Shown: positions 36,685 to 45,573, counted from the stretch's first letter. The stretch is DNA of 64,000 nucleotides from Anaerolineales bacterium (GCA_016789305.1 JAEURJ010000013.1:186001-250000); one strand, 5' to 3'. Notes: generated from the sequence alone by a model not told the origin. Numbers and translations are program-made.

Positions 36685-37398
36685 CTACAACGGCTGGGCC
36701 GGATAAGGCAGAACGTACAGCAGCATGACCAGAAAGAAAATGGTGTTGCCAGCCAAAACGCACAGATGCCAGATCTCGTGATTGCCGAAGTAAGGCGGGT
36801 ATGGATTGGGTTTGCCATTGGCAAAGATCAACGCACCGATGGTGTAAAAAAGACCGCCCGTAATGAGCAGGTAGATCGCGTTCATCCCAAGTTGATGATA
36901 GATGGGACCGATCAAAAAAACAATGATCCAGCCCATAAGCAGAAAGCTGATGTTTGACATCAAGACTGTTATCTTTGTAAAGAAGATCGACTTGAGCGTG
37001 ATGAAAAATACCGCCAAACTCCAGATAATTCCAAACAAAACCCATCCGGTGGTTCCGCTCAATATGGTGAGGCAGAAGGGGGTGTACGTGCCCGCGATCA
37101 GGATGTAGATGGCGTTGTGGTCGAGAATGCCAAATACACGCAAGTATTTATTGAATAGAAGAAAGAAATGCAGCAGGCAGCTGAAAAGCAGTGACAAAAA
37201 CAGGCTGGTGCCATAAATGGCGAATCCCACAACGTGTGCCGGTTTGTGATCGATGGCGGCCAGGGTCACCAAGACGGCCAATGCGGAGATGGATAGAATC
37301 GCGCCGATCAAATGGCTGATGGAATTGAAATATTCATTGCTATCCGGCGATGAGATCAATGGGTCGAGCGCGGGTTTTTGAGTTACAGGAAGCGACAT
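36685..37398 (-). CDS. HlyIII/PAQR-family membrane protein
   Basis: 237 residues, seven predicted membrane helices. Conserved PAQR features are SLLFSCLLHFF on helix 2, LDHNAIYILIAGTYTPF and the C-terminal NHEIWHLCVLAGN; together these hold the metal-binding Ser/His/Asp cluster of the family (proposed hydrolases). The N-terminal NEYFNSISHLIGA segment is also typical. SD GAGGAAAT lies across the stop of the preceding gene, only six bases upstream, so the two are probably co-translated. Confidence 0.88.
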   Translation of the reverse strand: MSLPVTQKPALDPLISSPDSNEYFNSISHLIGAILSISALAVLVTLAAIDHKPAHVVGFAIYGTSLFLSLLFSCLLHFFLLFNKYLRVFGILDHNAIYILIAGTYTPFCLTILSGTTGWVLFGIIWSLAVFFITLKSIFFTKITVLMSNISFLLMGWIIVFLIGPIYHQLGMNAIYLLITGGLFYTIGALIFANGKPNPYPPYFGNHEIWHLCVLAGNTIFFLVMLLYVLPYPAQPL

Positions 37399-37404
37399 GA
37401 AGAT

Positions 37405-39156
37405 TTATTTCCTCTTTACCCAAAGGCCGAGGTAGCCGGCAAACGAGCGGATGAACTCTTCGTAGGAATATTCCTGCCTTTTGTTGGGGAATGGATTGTA
37501 AATTTCGACCCAGCCGCCGTTGCCGCCGAGGCGTCCGTTTGGCGCGATCTTATCCAGCACCACCCAGTGCCCGGTGCCCTGACCGCTTAACTTGCCGGTC
37601 AATTTATCGGTGGATTTGATGCGGACGCCGGCGACAAGGTAATGTGTTTTCAACATGTTTGCGATCCGCCCGGGGGAAACGATCACGCGATTTGTGATCG
37701 GGTCTTTCATAGGAATATCAAATGCGGTCAAGTCGCCGGGCTGCGCATTGTAAGGTGCCACTTTGAACATGCTGGCAATGGAATCGATGCCTGTGGGGTT
37801 GTCCGTGTTTCCGGCGATGGACAATTTGTAAAAATTATTGGCTTTGACTTTCCAATCGTCCACAAAGGTTTCGATATCGACCTTGATGATGAAGGCCGCG
37901 CATAACTGGCCGCACATGTTATTTTTGATTCCGTTTTCACCAAGCAGGAACATGTATTGTGCGGCATCATCCTCTTCCGGCGTCGGGTTGGGGATCAACA
38001 CCTCATTGTCAGGGAAACGGTCTGCATAATCATCCAGTGCGGATTCGCGCGCCCAGCCAAGCTGGTTTTTGTATTTCACCTGACGCCATCTGATTCCATT
38101 AACGGTTTCGGATTTTTCCGTGACCGAGAGCACGATGCCGGGATCGATCGCCATGATCTTTCTTCCACCGGGCGCGTCTGCAAAATCGTTGACCGTGGTA
38201 TTCCATTTCTTGAACGCATTGCCGCTCCCGCCTGTGGACGGCTGGTCCTGCTTTCGTTTGACCCATGCCCCCGTGAAAGTTGCACCGCCGAAAGAGCGGA
38301 TGAACTGTTCGTACGAATATTCCTGCCTGCGATTTTGATACGGATTGTAGATTTGCACCCGACCGCCGTCTGTGGCATTCGGTGTGACTTTGTCCACAAC
38401 CACCCAATGGTTGATCCAGTTCTGTTTTGTGGCATCGTTTGGAATCAACCTCCCCGTATATCTCTCGACGACGACATTGGCGAGCAGGGTATGGGTTTGC
38501 AGGAACTTTTGAAATTTGCCGGGGCTCCAACTTTTATCCTGAAAGATCGGGCCGGTCAGGGATGCAGTGAAATCGATCACACTGCCATTCGCTGCGGTCA
38601 TTCCCAGAGCTTCCAACATATTCATGATGGTGGAGAGCCCCGTGGTTTTATCGGAAGTTGCACCGCGCGCCCACTGAAATAAATTACCGGGGTGGCTGGT
38701 CCATTTTTTGATGAATTCTTTTATACCGAGCTCGGCCATGAATGAAACGCACAACTCACCGCACATATTGACCTTGGTCAATTCGTTGCCGAATTTATCC
38801 TTGCCCAGCACCATATATTGCGCCGCATCGTTTGGATCACTCGTGGCGTAGGGAAATGGGTCGGTCGGATCGCCGGGCAGCTGCGGAATGTCAACTTCGG
38901 GATTTGGGAAGTCCTCCACGTACTCATCAAAAAGCTCGGAGCGCACCCAGCCGGTTTGAGTTCCTTTGATGGTTTTGTAAAGCACCTGCATCCACGGGGT
39001 ATTAACCATGGTCCCATTGGCTGACCGCATGAGAACCACGGTGGATTGACCGGTGGTTTCGATCAACGCGCCCCTGGAGATATCAAAAAGTTTTTTTCCG
39101 TTCGCGGCTTCGCAGAATGGGGTTAGATTTGTGATGCACCAGTGTTGAGTGGACAT
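37405..39156 (-). CDS. Tandem-duplicated C39-like/SH3-like protein
   Basis: 583 residues from the ATG at 39156 (SD GAGG five bases upstream). Two homologous halves (about 1-300 and 310-583) each carry an SH3-like segment ending near GWVRSELFDEY or GWARESALDDY, then a papain-like core with NMCGELCVSF or NMCGQLCAAF, a HWVVVDK / HWVVLDK His strand, and a YNPYQNRRQEYSYEQFIRSF / YNPFPNKRQEYSYEEFIRSF end. The high similarity of the ends argues for an internal duplication. No signal peptide is present. Cysteine hydrolase activity is plausible for both halves but unproven. Followed by the HlyIII-like gene. Confidence 0.75.
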   Translation of the reverse strand: MSTQHWCITNLTPFCEAANGKKLFDISRGALIETTGQSTVVLMRSANGTMVNTPWMQVLYKTIKGTQTGWVRSELFDEYVEDFPNPEVDIPQLPGDPTDPFPYATSDPNDAAQYMVLGKDKFGNELTKVNMCGELCVSFMAELGIKEFIKKWTSHPGNLFQWARGATSDKTTGLSTIMNMLEALGMTAANGSVIDFTASLTGPIFQDKSWSPGKFQKFLQTHTLLANVVVERYTGRLIPNDATKQNWINHWVVVDKVTPNATDGGRVQIYNPYQNRRQEYSYEQFIRSFGGATFTGAWVKRKQDQPSTGGSGNAFKKWNTTVNDFADAPGGRKIMAIDPGIVLSVTEKSETVNGIRWRQVKYKNQLGWARESALDDYADRFPDNEVLIPNPTPEEDDAAQYMFLLGENGIKNNMCGQLCAAFIIKVDIETFVDDWKVKANNFYKLSIAGNTDNPTGIDSIASMFKVAPYNAQPGDLTAFDIPMKDPITNRVIVSPGRIANMLKTHYLVAGVRIKSTDKLTGKLSGQGTGHWVVLDKIAPNGRLGGNGGWVEIYNPFPNKRQEYSYEEFIRSFAGYLGLWVKRK

Positions 39157-39180
39157 AGAACCTCGTAAAAAGTTGTCAAC

Positions 39181-39189
39181 ATTATAGCA
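39181..39189 (-). promoter_or_regulatory. Extended -10 promoter of the duplicated C39-like gene
   Basis: Read on the minus strand, TGCTATAAT fits the extended -10 consensus; no -35 is recognisable. Predicted start is near 39174, about 18 bases before the ATG. Confidence 0.6.
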
Positions 39190-39216
39190 TTTGAGCGCGG
39201 CGACCGGCGATTTCCA

Positions 39217-39257
39217 CACAAAAAGACCAAATCGATATTCGATTTGGTCTTTTTGTG
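39217..39257 (-). terminator. Rho-independent terminator after the lipoprotein gene
   Basis: A perfect 18-bp stem (39217-39234 with 39240-39257) with a five-base loop and T/A-rich ends, so it could work on both strands. It lies behind the stop of the lipoprotein gene at 39276. Confidence 0.85.
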
Positions 39258-39275
39258 CTTTTGTTTTGTGTGATC

Positions 39276-40070
39276 CTATGGAATGGAGTAGGAGACCAGC
39301 TCGATGGTGCTGTCGAGATTTGTTCCCGTGGAAACGGTCTTGATTAACCCAATGTTTTCCGCATACCAGCTCGAAGAATTTAAGTTGACCGGAGTTTGAA
39401 TATCCTGTCCGTTCATTGTGATGGTAATTGTCATGTCAACTTTGCAGTCCATGCGCATGGCTTCGAATGTTCCAGCTTCCACCGTGACAGATTCTTTTCC
39501 GATTGCCGTGCAGGTGTTTGAAAACTGGTTTTTTGCCGGTATCTCGACCCCGTTGATGGTTTCAATGCCTTCAAGGGTTGTGGTTTGCGTCCATGTATCT
39601 CCCGGGTTGACCACTGCCGGCATAGTAACGCCGCTTAATTCCGTGGTTTGGAAATCCACTGCAACGCTGGCGTCTGTGCTGACGCTGGCCGAGCCTCCCT
39701 CGGAAGGGTTCAATGCGATGAGATTGCCGTTATCGCAGTTCCATTTTCCCTGACGGGAAACTCCGTTGCCGAATACATCCTGGTCGGTGAAGCCGCTTCC
39801 ATCCATGGATAGGATGCTGCGGGTGAAGGTGTCGGAGATATTGCCGGTCAATTTGTAATTCCATGCTGCCCCGGCCTTGATCGGCATCAATGGGTTGATA
39901 CATGCATCGGATGCTCCAGTGGAGCTTTGAGCTGGGGATTCGGTTGGGGAGGAATCTCCGCTAGATGAATCGGTGGTGGTCGAGCCGGGTGTACTACCGA
40001 GATTACATGCGAGTATCGAAGCGAGGAGCACTGCTGCTGCGATCCAATGGAATATGTTTTTTATTTTCAT
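39276..40070 (-). CDS. Hypothetical lipoprotein
   Basis: 264 residues. Lipoprotein signal with lipobox ASILAC, modified Cys 22, then a Ser/Thr/Pro-rich linker to residue ~55. The mature domain is beta-rich, with TWTQTTTLEGIETINGVEI and VEAGTFEAMRMDCKVDMTI suggesting a repeated beta-sandwich strand pattern seen in unassigned Chloroflexota lipoproteins. The last strand carries a Tyr-Glu-Asn loop (WYAENIGLIK). Function unknown. SD AAGGAGAG lies before the ATG. Confidence 0.7.
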   Translation of the reverse strand: MKIKNIFHWIAAAVLLASILACNLGSTPGSTTTDSSSGDSSPTESPAQSSTGASDACINPLMPIKAGAAWNYKLTGNISDTFTRSILSMDGSGFTDQDVFGNGVSRQGKWNCDNGNLIALNPSEGGSASVSTDASVAVDFQTTELSGVTMPAVVNPGDTWTQTTTLEGIETINGVEIPAKNQFSNTCTAIGKESVTVEAGTFEAMRMDCKVDMTITITMNGQDIQTPVNLNSSSWYAENIGLIKTVSTGTNLDSTIELVSYSIP

Positions 40071-40095
40071 AATGTTTCTCTCCTTTGTCGACGGG

Positions 40096-40104
40096 AGTAT
40101 AGCA
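40096..40104 (-). promoter_or_regulatory. Extended -10 promoter of the lipoprotein gene
   Basis: TGCTATACT on the minus strand; predicted start near 40089, about 19 bases before the lipoprotein ATG. No -35 box is evident. Confidence 0.55.
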
Positions 40105-40160
40105 TCGATAAGATATGGTTTTTCATATTTAGGAATTAAGAGGGATAAGGCTGGATAGTA

Positions 40161-40189
40161 AAAAAGCAGTCATCTTATGACTGCTTTTT
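40161..40189 (-). terminator. Rho-independent terminator after the P450 gene
   Basis: AAAAAGCAGTCAT (40161-40173) pairs with ATGACTGCTTTTT (40177-40189), three-base loop, T-run on each strand. Located 20 bases behind the P450 stop. Confidence 0.85.
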
Positions 40190-40208
40190 ATAAACCGTTC
40201 AACAGGTT

Positions 40209-41438
40209 TCAGAATGAAATGGGCAATTTCTCCAGCCCGCGGATCACGAAGCCTTTTGCAAATTGCGCTTCACCTGCAGCATGGATATTTGGCAAACGCT
40301 GAAATAAAACGCTGAACAATACTTGTAATTCCAATCTCGCGAGCGGTGCACCGAGGCAGTAATGTGTGCCGAGACCAAACGTCAGCAGGGGATTATCTTC
40401 TCGTGACAAGATCAGTTCATTCGGTCGTTCGAAGCGCGCAGAATCGCGATTCCCGGAAATATAAAATAATCCAACTTCCGAGCCGCGTTTGAGTTGGACT
40501 CCGTTAATTTCCATGTCTTCCAACACATAGCGCTCGAACATGGGAAGCGGCGTTTCGTAACGCAGCATTTCATCGACGGCAGATTTGAGCAGGGATGAAT
40601 TATTTTGAAGCACTGCTTCTTTCATAGCCTCAAACTGACTCTGATTCTGAAACAATGCCCGCAGCCCAAGCGACGACCCGTTGACCGTGGCTTCGTGCCC
40701 TGCATTCAATAGAAAGATGCAGGTGGCGCGCAGTTCATCTTCGGTAAGCGTTTCCCCTTGTTCATTGACCTGCACCAGATCGCTGATCAGATCATCCTGT
40801 GGATGTGCGCGTCTTTCGTTTGCAAGTTCACCGATCATTTCCATGAAATTCGTTGCCGCACGATTGGCTTCATCGACCTGCTCATCGGTGTAACCAAGCT
40901 CGTACATCTTGACGATGGCATTCGACCACGGGCGTAAGTGGTGGCGAAGTGATTCAGGGATACCCAGCAAGTCCGCGATCATCACAACAGGCAACGGCTC
41001 TGCAATCGCGTGAACGAAATCGCATTTGCCATCGGCTTGAACCGCATCGATGAGTTTGTGTGTGGTTTGCTCCAACCTGCCGCGCAGACTCTCCACGCGC
41101 TTTGGAGTGAATACCTTCGTCACGAGCGAACGGATGCGTGTGTGCGATTTCCCTTCCATGTCCATGAAGACATTGTCCTGATAACTGCGGAAGCCTTTCA
41201 TGCGCACATCGGGCGGCGGCCAGCCGATCTCTTCGCGTGAATACAAATGCAACATGGTGCGCCCGAGACGTTTGTCTTTCAACAAAGAAGAGATTTCCGC
41301 ATGGCGAGTGAAGAAGGTTTTATTCCAGACCGGGTCGTGATAGGAAGGCATTTCATTGCGCAGGGTTTCCAGTTGGGCGTATGGGTTTGCAATAAAATCT
41401 GCTTGGTTGATGTCGATATGGTGGGAAGGGAGGGTCAT
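40209..41438 (-). CDS. Cytochrome P450 monooxygenase
   Basis: 409 residues, a bacterial class I type. The I-helix motif reads AGHEATVNG (usual AGxxTT slightly altered), the K-helix ExxR is EMLR in DEMLRYETPLP, and the heme-thiolate loop is FGLGTHYCLGAPLARLE with the axial Cys. No membrane anchor, as usual for bacterial P450. It needs an external ferredoxin and reductase, none encoded nearby. Substrate unknown. A TAAAAT lies seven bases before the ATG on the minus strand, so the message may be leaderless; there is no ribosome site. Confidence 0.92.
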   Translation of the reverse strand: MTLPSHHIDINQADFIANPYAQLETLRNEMPSYHDPVWNKTFFTRHAEISSLLKDKRLGRTMLHLYSREEIGWPPPDVRMKGFRSYQDNVFMDMEGKSHTRIRSLVTKVFTPKRVESLRGRLEQTTHKLIDAVQADGKCDFVHAIAEPLPVVMIADLLGIPESLRHHLRPWSNAIVKMYELGYTDEQVDEANRAATNFMEMIGELANERRAHPQDDLISDLVQVNEQGETLTEDELRATCIFLLNAGHEATVNGSSLGLRALFQNQSQFEAMKEAVLQNNSSLLKSAVDEMLRYETPLPMFERYVLEDMEINGVQLKRGSEVGLFYISGNRDSARFERPNELILSREDNPLLTFGLGTHYCLGAPLARLELQVLFSVLFQRLPNIHAAGEAQFAKGFVIRGLEKLPISF

Positions 41439-41455
41439 GTGGTCGATTTTACAAC

Positions 41456-41486
41456 AAACAACCCAGTCATGACGGCTGGGTTGTTT
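41456..41486 (-). terminator. Rho-independent terminator after the REC-GT2 gene
   Basis: AAACAACCCAG (41456-41466) pairs with CTGGGTTGTTT (41476-41486), nine-base loop; on the minus strand the 3' arm runs into TTTGTTGT. It lies between the two genes. Confidence 0.7.
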
Positions 41487-41508
41487 TGAAGATCTGGTGA
41501 GCGAATAT

Positions 41509-43806
41509 TTATATTTTATCAGGTGCCATGCGCGGGGTGACCTTCCAGTGGCGCTCCCTGAACAGTTCCTTTACCTGTGCGACTCGCGCAATGGTGTTTT
41601 TGAATTCCACATAAAAAATGGAGCCGACGATCAGGTAGTAATAGAACCACTTTTTATGTTTGCGGATTTCAGGATCGCCCAGCTTGTATGAAAAGAACAC
41701 CTGCCCGGGCGCCACGCTCAAGGTGAAAAGCGTGGTCATGACAAATATGGGAACCAGCCAGTTGATCTTGTCCACGCCGCCATATTTCACGATCCAAAAT
41801 AAAATGATCGGGAACATTTGCATGGAGATCCAAGGATAGATCTCACGCCATCCCAACAGCCAAAGAAGACCGAATTTTTGTCTTGCCGATAAATTCTTCG
41901 ATCGCAGGGCCTTCCATAAATGTTTCATGGATACCTGAAGCCAGCCCTGTGCCCAGCGTAGGCGTTGATTCCACAGTGCCTTGATGGTGGTAGGAGCCAG
42001 TTCTCTTGAGATCAGCCGCGGGTCTGAAATGATCTTTGCGCCAGAGGTCATCACACGGATGGATGAATCGATATCCTCCGTGAGCATGGAGCCATGCATG
42101 CGGGTCTTGCGTAACAGGTCGGTTCGCCAGAATCCGTTTGAACCGCCGAAGATGCCAAATTTATGAAGAATGGCCCGCCCGGGGTGGCTGACCGCATAGA
42201 TCGCTTCAAATTCCACGGCGATCAGCCGCGAGATCCAGGACGCGCTACCGTTGCGTACAACACAGTGACCCTGGACAACGTCATTGCCCTGCGACAGCCA
42301 GCGCCATGCGCGCATGAAGCTGTCTGCCTTTGGTTTATGATCGGCATCGAAGATGCCTACAAATTTCCCGGTTACTTCTGTGAGCGCCTTATTAACATTT
42401 TGAGCTTTCGACGTGCTGTGCTGGATGCGCAGTAATTTGAAGCGATGATCGCGCTCAGCAATCCTGCGCAGGTCGTTTTCGATTGGCAGGTCGTGAGGTG
42501 TGTTATAGGCCAGAATGATCTGAAGCGATGCGGGATAATTGATTTCCAGGAAGGACTCCACCGTTTCCAAAATAGTGGGAGCTTCATTGGGCAAATAAGC
42601 GGCGATGATTGCGCTGGCGGGTGGGTAAGGTGTTTTGGGTTGGACTGGTGGGTCGATAGCCCTGCTGGCGAGATATCCTTCCACCCAGATCAACAAAGCC
42701 GTGATGACAAGGGCCGCTGTGATCGCGAGATACGCATAGGAGGAAATGTCACGCCCGATCGAGTCAAGCCAGGTATATAGGAAGAAGGGAAGGATCGCAC
42801 CAACCGTCAGAGTAAGCAGAATTTGGATCGGTAGATTGAGCAGTTCGCGGATGCGGGCGAGGCGCTGTTGTCCCGTTGAATGTTCGACCGTCTTTTTGCG
42901 TTCAGCCAGGGATCCCATCTTGGAATCATATTTCAGCGGTCGCAGATCGAGGTCCCGGGTGGAAAGGTCAAGCGCGGTCAATGCGTGGTCGTTGACTTCC
43001 TTGAGAGTCTCGGCCGAACGCAGGTCCACGTAGCCAAATGATGGGGTCATGCGCAGGGATTCGTTTCCGATGGTAAACCTGTGATTCATGATGTTCTTTG
43101 CAAGGGCTGAAAGAAATTTCCGGGCTTCCGCTTCATTGGTTTCGGGGAGAATGAAGCCGAGAAAACCGTCTTCCCCCCAGCCGATCACATCCAATGGCCG
43201 CAGTGCAGTCTCGAGAATTCTTGCGGTTTGTTTCCATATTTCCGCTTCCACGCTTTTCCCCAACCGTTCACTCAGCAGATGTAACTCCGATAGGGCAAGG
43301 TAGGCCAGATATCCATCGGCGTCTGTGGTTTTCGAGCGAAATAATTCCTTCGAAACCATGTCGTTGAACATTCTTGGCGTGAGGAGCCCGGTCTTGATGT
43401 CTTTGATGATCAGTTCGTTGGGGATGGGGGGACGCTCGAGTTTGCTTCGAATGCGCGCCACCAACTCGGAGGGCATGAACGGTTTTTTGATATAGTCATC
43501 TGCCCCCAAAGATAAGCCTGTCACCAGGTCGTCGGAATTTACCAGGGCCGTCAATAAGATCACCGGAATTTTGGATGTCTCGGTCTGCGAACGCAGGATC
43601 TTCAAAAAGGCGAAGCCGTCCATGTCCGGCATCATTACATCGGAGACGATGATATCCGGCGTGGCGGTTTCCAAATACTTAAGCGCACCGGCGGCACTGG
43701 ATGCGCTCGTGACCTCGAACCCCGCGTGACGCAGGACTGCCAAAACCAAATGTCGAATCTGTTCATCGTCATCGACGAACAGGATGTTTGCGGAACTGTT
43801 TTCCAT
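41509..43806 (-). CDS. REC / degenerate GGDEF / GT2 glycosyltransferase fusion
   Basis: 765 residues. Residues 1-125 are a response-regulator receiver domain (acidic pair D12/D13 in FVDDDEQ, phospho-acceptor Asp 56 in IIVSDVMMPD, Lys in KKPF). Residues about 150-310 resemble GGDEF but the active loop reads WGEDGFLGF, so no cyclase activity is expected. Two membrane helices follow, then a BcsA-like GT2 domain with FDADHKPK, TEDIDSS and QRLRWAQGW, and further membrane helices. It would polymerise or transfer a sugar across the membrane under phosphorylation control; sugar and partner kinase are unknown. No PilZ domain is visible. Confidence 0.88.
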   Translation of the reverse strand: MENSSANILFVDDDEQIRHLVLAVLRHAGFEVTSASSAAGALKYLETATPDIIVSDVMMPDMDGFAFLKILRSQTETSKIPVILLTALVNSDDLVTGLSLGADDYIKKPFMPSELVARIRSKLERPPIPNELIIKDIKTGLLTPRMFNDMVSKELFRSKTTDADGYLAYLALSELHLLSERLGKSVEAEIWKQTARILETALRPLDVIGWGEDGFLGFILPETNEAEARKFLSALAKNIMNHRFTIGNESLRMTPSFGYVDLRSAETLKEVNDHALTALDLSTRDLDLRPLKYDSKMGSLAERKKTVEHSTGQQRLARIRELLNLPIQILLTLTVGAILPFFLYTWLDSIGRDISSYAYLAITAALVITALLIWVEGYLASRAIDPPVQPKTPYPPASAIIAAYLPNEAPTILETVESFLEINYPASLQIILAYNTPHDLPIENDLRRIAERDHRFKLLRIQHSTSKAQNVNKALTEVTGKFVGIFDADHKPKADSFMRAWRWLSQGNDVVQGHCVVRNGSASWISRLIAVEFEAIYAVSHPGRAILHKFGIFGGSNGFWRTDLLRKTRMHGSMLTEDIDSSIRVMTSGAKIISDPRLISRELAPTTIKALWNQRLRWAQGWLQVSMKHLWKALRSKNLSARQKFGLLWLLGWREIYPWISMQMFPIILFWIVKYGGVDKINWLVPIFVMTTLFTLSVAPGQVFFSYKLGDPEIRKHKKWFYYYLIVGSIFYVEFKNTIARVAQVKELFRERHWKVTPRMAPDKI

Positions 43807-43964
43807 ATGGCAGATCTCCCTGGTTGAATCGATTCAACTTAGTTTTATCGTACACCAAAACGGGGCGAATTTGCATTTCAGTCCTGTAATGATTTGCACT
43901 CTTGTTAGCCATGATTTCCTTTTATCATTTGCTGGAATTGGATGGAGCTATTGTCAGTAAGGTG

Positions 43965-44519
43965 TTACGCCGGGACTTGCAGCATTCCAACGGCGGCCAT
44001 CATGCCCATCGCGGACAAGAGCATGACCAGCACAAAGAAAATTCCCAGAGCCCAGTTCAGCCATTTCTTTTCGGGATGATTGACCCAGTAAAACAAGATC
44101 GCTGAAAGCAGAAAGGCCTGCGGAACAACCTCCACATAACTTAAAATCGAAACGGGGACAATGCTGTAGATGATGCCTTCCACGGAACCTACCGCCGCCC
44201 CAAATGTGGATAGGATGCCCAATGCAACCAACACCCACCAAAGAATAAGCCAGCCGTTCTTTTTGCCGAAGACAATTTCACGCAGCGGATAAAAAGCCAG
44301 CGCAAAGATCAACCCGCGGATGGGTTGGAGCATGGGGCCGGCCGCCACCCAAACGCTGTCCGTTGGGCGCATGAAACAGGAAAGGACACTATTGGCGAAT
44401 AATTCCTCATAGTTCAGAAAGTTATAGGCCAGGATGCCCATGAAAAAGTAGGTGAGCGTGTGTACCACGCTGGTCTTGACGATGAGCGTCCACACGGTCG
44501 GTTGGTTTGAATTGTTCAT
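43965..44519 (-). CDS. Multi-pass membrane protein of unknown function
   Basis: 184 residues from the ATG at 44519 (SD AAGGAGA); earlier in-frame starts lie upstream without support. About five hydrophobic helices are seen, with conserved-looking polar segments LNYEELFANS and SCFMRPTDSVW near the N-terminus, a basic segment in the middle (REIVFGKKNG) and a GMMAAVGM-rich last helix. No family recognised. Nothing suggests an operon with its neighbours. Confidence 0.6.
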   Translation of the reverse strand: MNNSNQPTVWTLIVKTSVVHTLTYFFMGILAYNFLNYEELFANSVLSCFMRPTDSVWVAAGPMLQPIRGLIFALAFYPLREIVFGKKNGWLILWWVLVALGILSTFGAAVGSVEGIIYSIVPVSILSYVEVVPQAFLLSAILFYWVNHPEKKWLNWALGIFFVLVMLLSAMGMMAAVGMLQVPA

Positions 44520-44579
44520 TGTTTCTCCTTGGTTCATTACCCCATAGCATATATTTTGAGGGAAATCAATGCAAGTGAT

Positions 44580-44628
44580 GTTCATCCTTTAAATCAATTC
44601 CTGTATTGGACCGATTGAAAGGATGAAC
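44580..44628. other. Imperfect inverted repeat
   Basis: GTTCATCCTTT (44580-44590) and AAAGGATGAAC (44618-44628) pair over 11 bases, with partial pairing continuing inward. It lies behind the lipoprotein gene on the minus strand, but no T-run follows, so terminator function is doubtful. Confidence 0.4.
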
Positions 44629-44654
44629 GTGGGTAAAGAGGAGAGACAATTTAA

Positions 44655-45287
44655 TTATGGCAGAGAGCTTGCAACCCTTTGCGCCAAAGCCGTCAGGTCT
44701 TCCTTGTAATCCTCGGCGTATCCGATATTTCCTCCGACGACCAGAGCGAAGACGTATGGATACTTTGCCACATACCAGCCAGCCGAATCCTCGTTGACCA
44801 CCCAATACGCCTGCTCGCCGATTTCAGCGGATGCTTCTGAAACCGTGTTTGGTTCCGCGAGTTTTGTTGTCTCGAGCAGTTTACCCTGCCAATCGGGAGA
44901 GTCTTTGGAGAAGCCGGAGGCGGACATGGACAACACTAATGCGACATCATCGCCGATATAGTTGCAGTACCTGAGAGCTCCGCCTTCATCATCAATATCA
45001 CTGCCTTCCGAGACGTTGATCAACGCAGTGCCGACGATAGGTTCGGCGTCTACCGTTGTAAAGAATCCGCAGACATCGATATTCTGAATGGCAGGAGGAG
45101 CAGAAAGCTCGGTGGGGGTTTCCTCCGCTGCGGACGTGGCAGTCGGGTTGTCCACCGCAGGCAAATTTGCAGCGGTTGGCGTGGGCGTTGGCCCGCTCAC
45201 GACGCCGTTGTTCGATAAATTCAAATTGCAGGCATTGACCAGCAGGGACAAAATCACGATCACAAACACGTTGGTTTTCTTTTTCAT
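44655..45287 (-). CDS. Hypothetical lipoprotein
   Basis: 210 residues from the ATG at 45287 (SD AGAGG). Signal with lipobox LLVNAC gives lipidated Cys 20, followed by a Thr/Pro-rich linker to about residue 60. The mature part begins near IQNIDVCGFFTTVDAEPIVG, resembling small DUF3558-like lipoprotein domains by pattern only. An internal Cys pair (VCGFF, RYCNYIG) could form a disulfide. Function unknown. Confidence 0.65.
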   Translation of the reverse strand: MKKKTNVFVIVILSLLVNACNLNLSNNGVVSGPTPTPTAANLPAVDNPTATSAAEETPTELSAPPAIQNIDVCGFFTTVDAEPIVGTALINVSEGSDIDDEGGALRYCNYIGDDVALVLSMSASGFSKDSPDWQGKLLETTKLAEPNTVSEASAEIGEQAYWVVNEDSAGWYVAKYPYVFALVVGGNIGYAEDYKEDLTALAQRVASSLP

Positions 45288-45439
45288 GGGAACCTCTAAA
45301 GGTGTGAATAAAATATCCTCTTTGGGAACGTACAAAAATCATACAGGTTTCCAGTTTGGAGCTCAAGAGGCCCAAAGTACCTAGTAAAGAAGGAGTTATG
45401 GAATTACTTTCCTCCCTCCCCAAAACCGCGAACGGTATG

Positions 45440-45445
45440 TATAAT
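45440..45445 (+). promoter_or_regulatory. Promoter (-10 box) of the alaS leader transcript
   Basis: TATAAT with no convincing -35 box. The predicted start at about 45452 is one base before the leader-peptide ATG, so the leader would be translated from a leaderless message. Confidence 0.55.
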
Positions 45446-45452
45446 CCCAGCC

Positions 45453-45530
45453 ATGAAACAAACCCTCAAGCACACCGCAGCCGCTCAAGCCGCCGCTACA
45501 AGCGCGACCTCGAAACCTGCCACGGCTTGA
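45453..45530 (+). CDS. Alanine-rich leader peptide of alaS (25 aa)
   Basis: A 25-codon frame with nine Ala codons: residues 9-11 and 13-15 form two triplets, and residues 18, 23 and 25 are also Ala. It lies 156 bases before alaS and is followed by a Rho-independent terminator at 45549-45580. A segment inside the last codons (45509-45519) can pair with 45564-45573, the 3' arm of that terminator, which would prevent termination. When alanyl-tRNA is scarce, a ribosome stalled on the Ala codons would leave this segment free, so alaS would be transcribed; when it is plentiful, translation to the stop would cover it and the terminator would form. This fits a classical attenuator. Not experimentally shown. 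Confidence 0.75.
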   Translation: MKQTLKHTAAAQAAATSATSKPATA

Positions 45531-45573
45531 GACTGAAAGACCGAATTCAAAGTCCCGAACCAACAGGTTCGGG
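45509..45573 (+). promoter_or_regulatory. Predicted antiterminator pairing of the alaS attenuator
   Basis: CTCGAAACCTG (45509-45519) can pair with CAGGTTCGGG (45564-45573) with one bulged A and one G-U pair. This uses the 3' arm of the terminator and is mutually exclusive with it. Confidence 0.6.

Noticed and set aside
36350..37045. Minus-strand frame of 231 codons between the phosphoesterase and HlyIII genes
   Set aside because: Overlaps both real genes in another frame; no sensible N-terminus.
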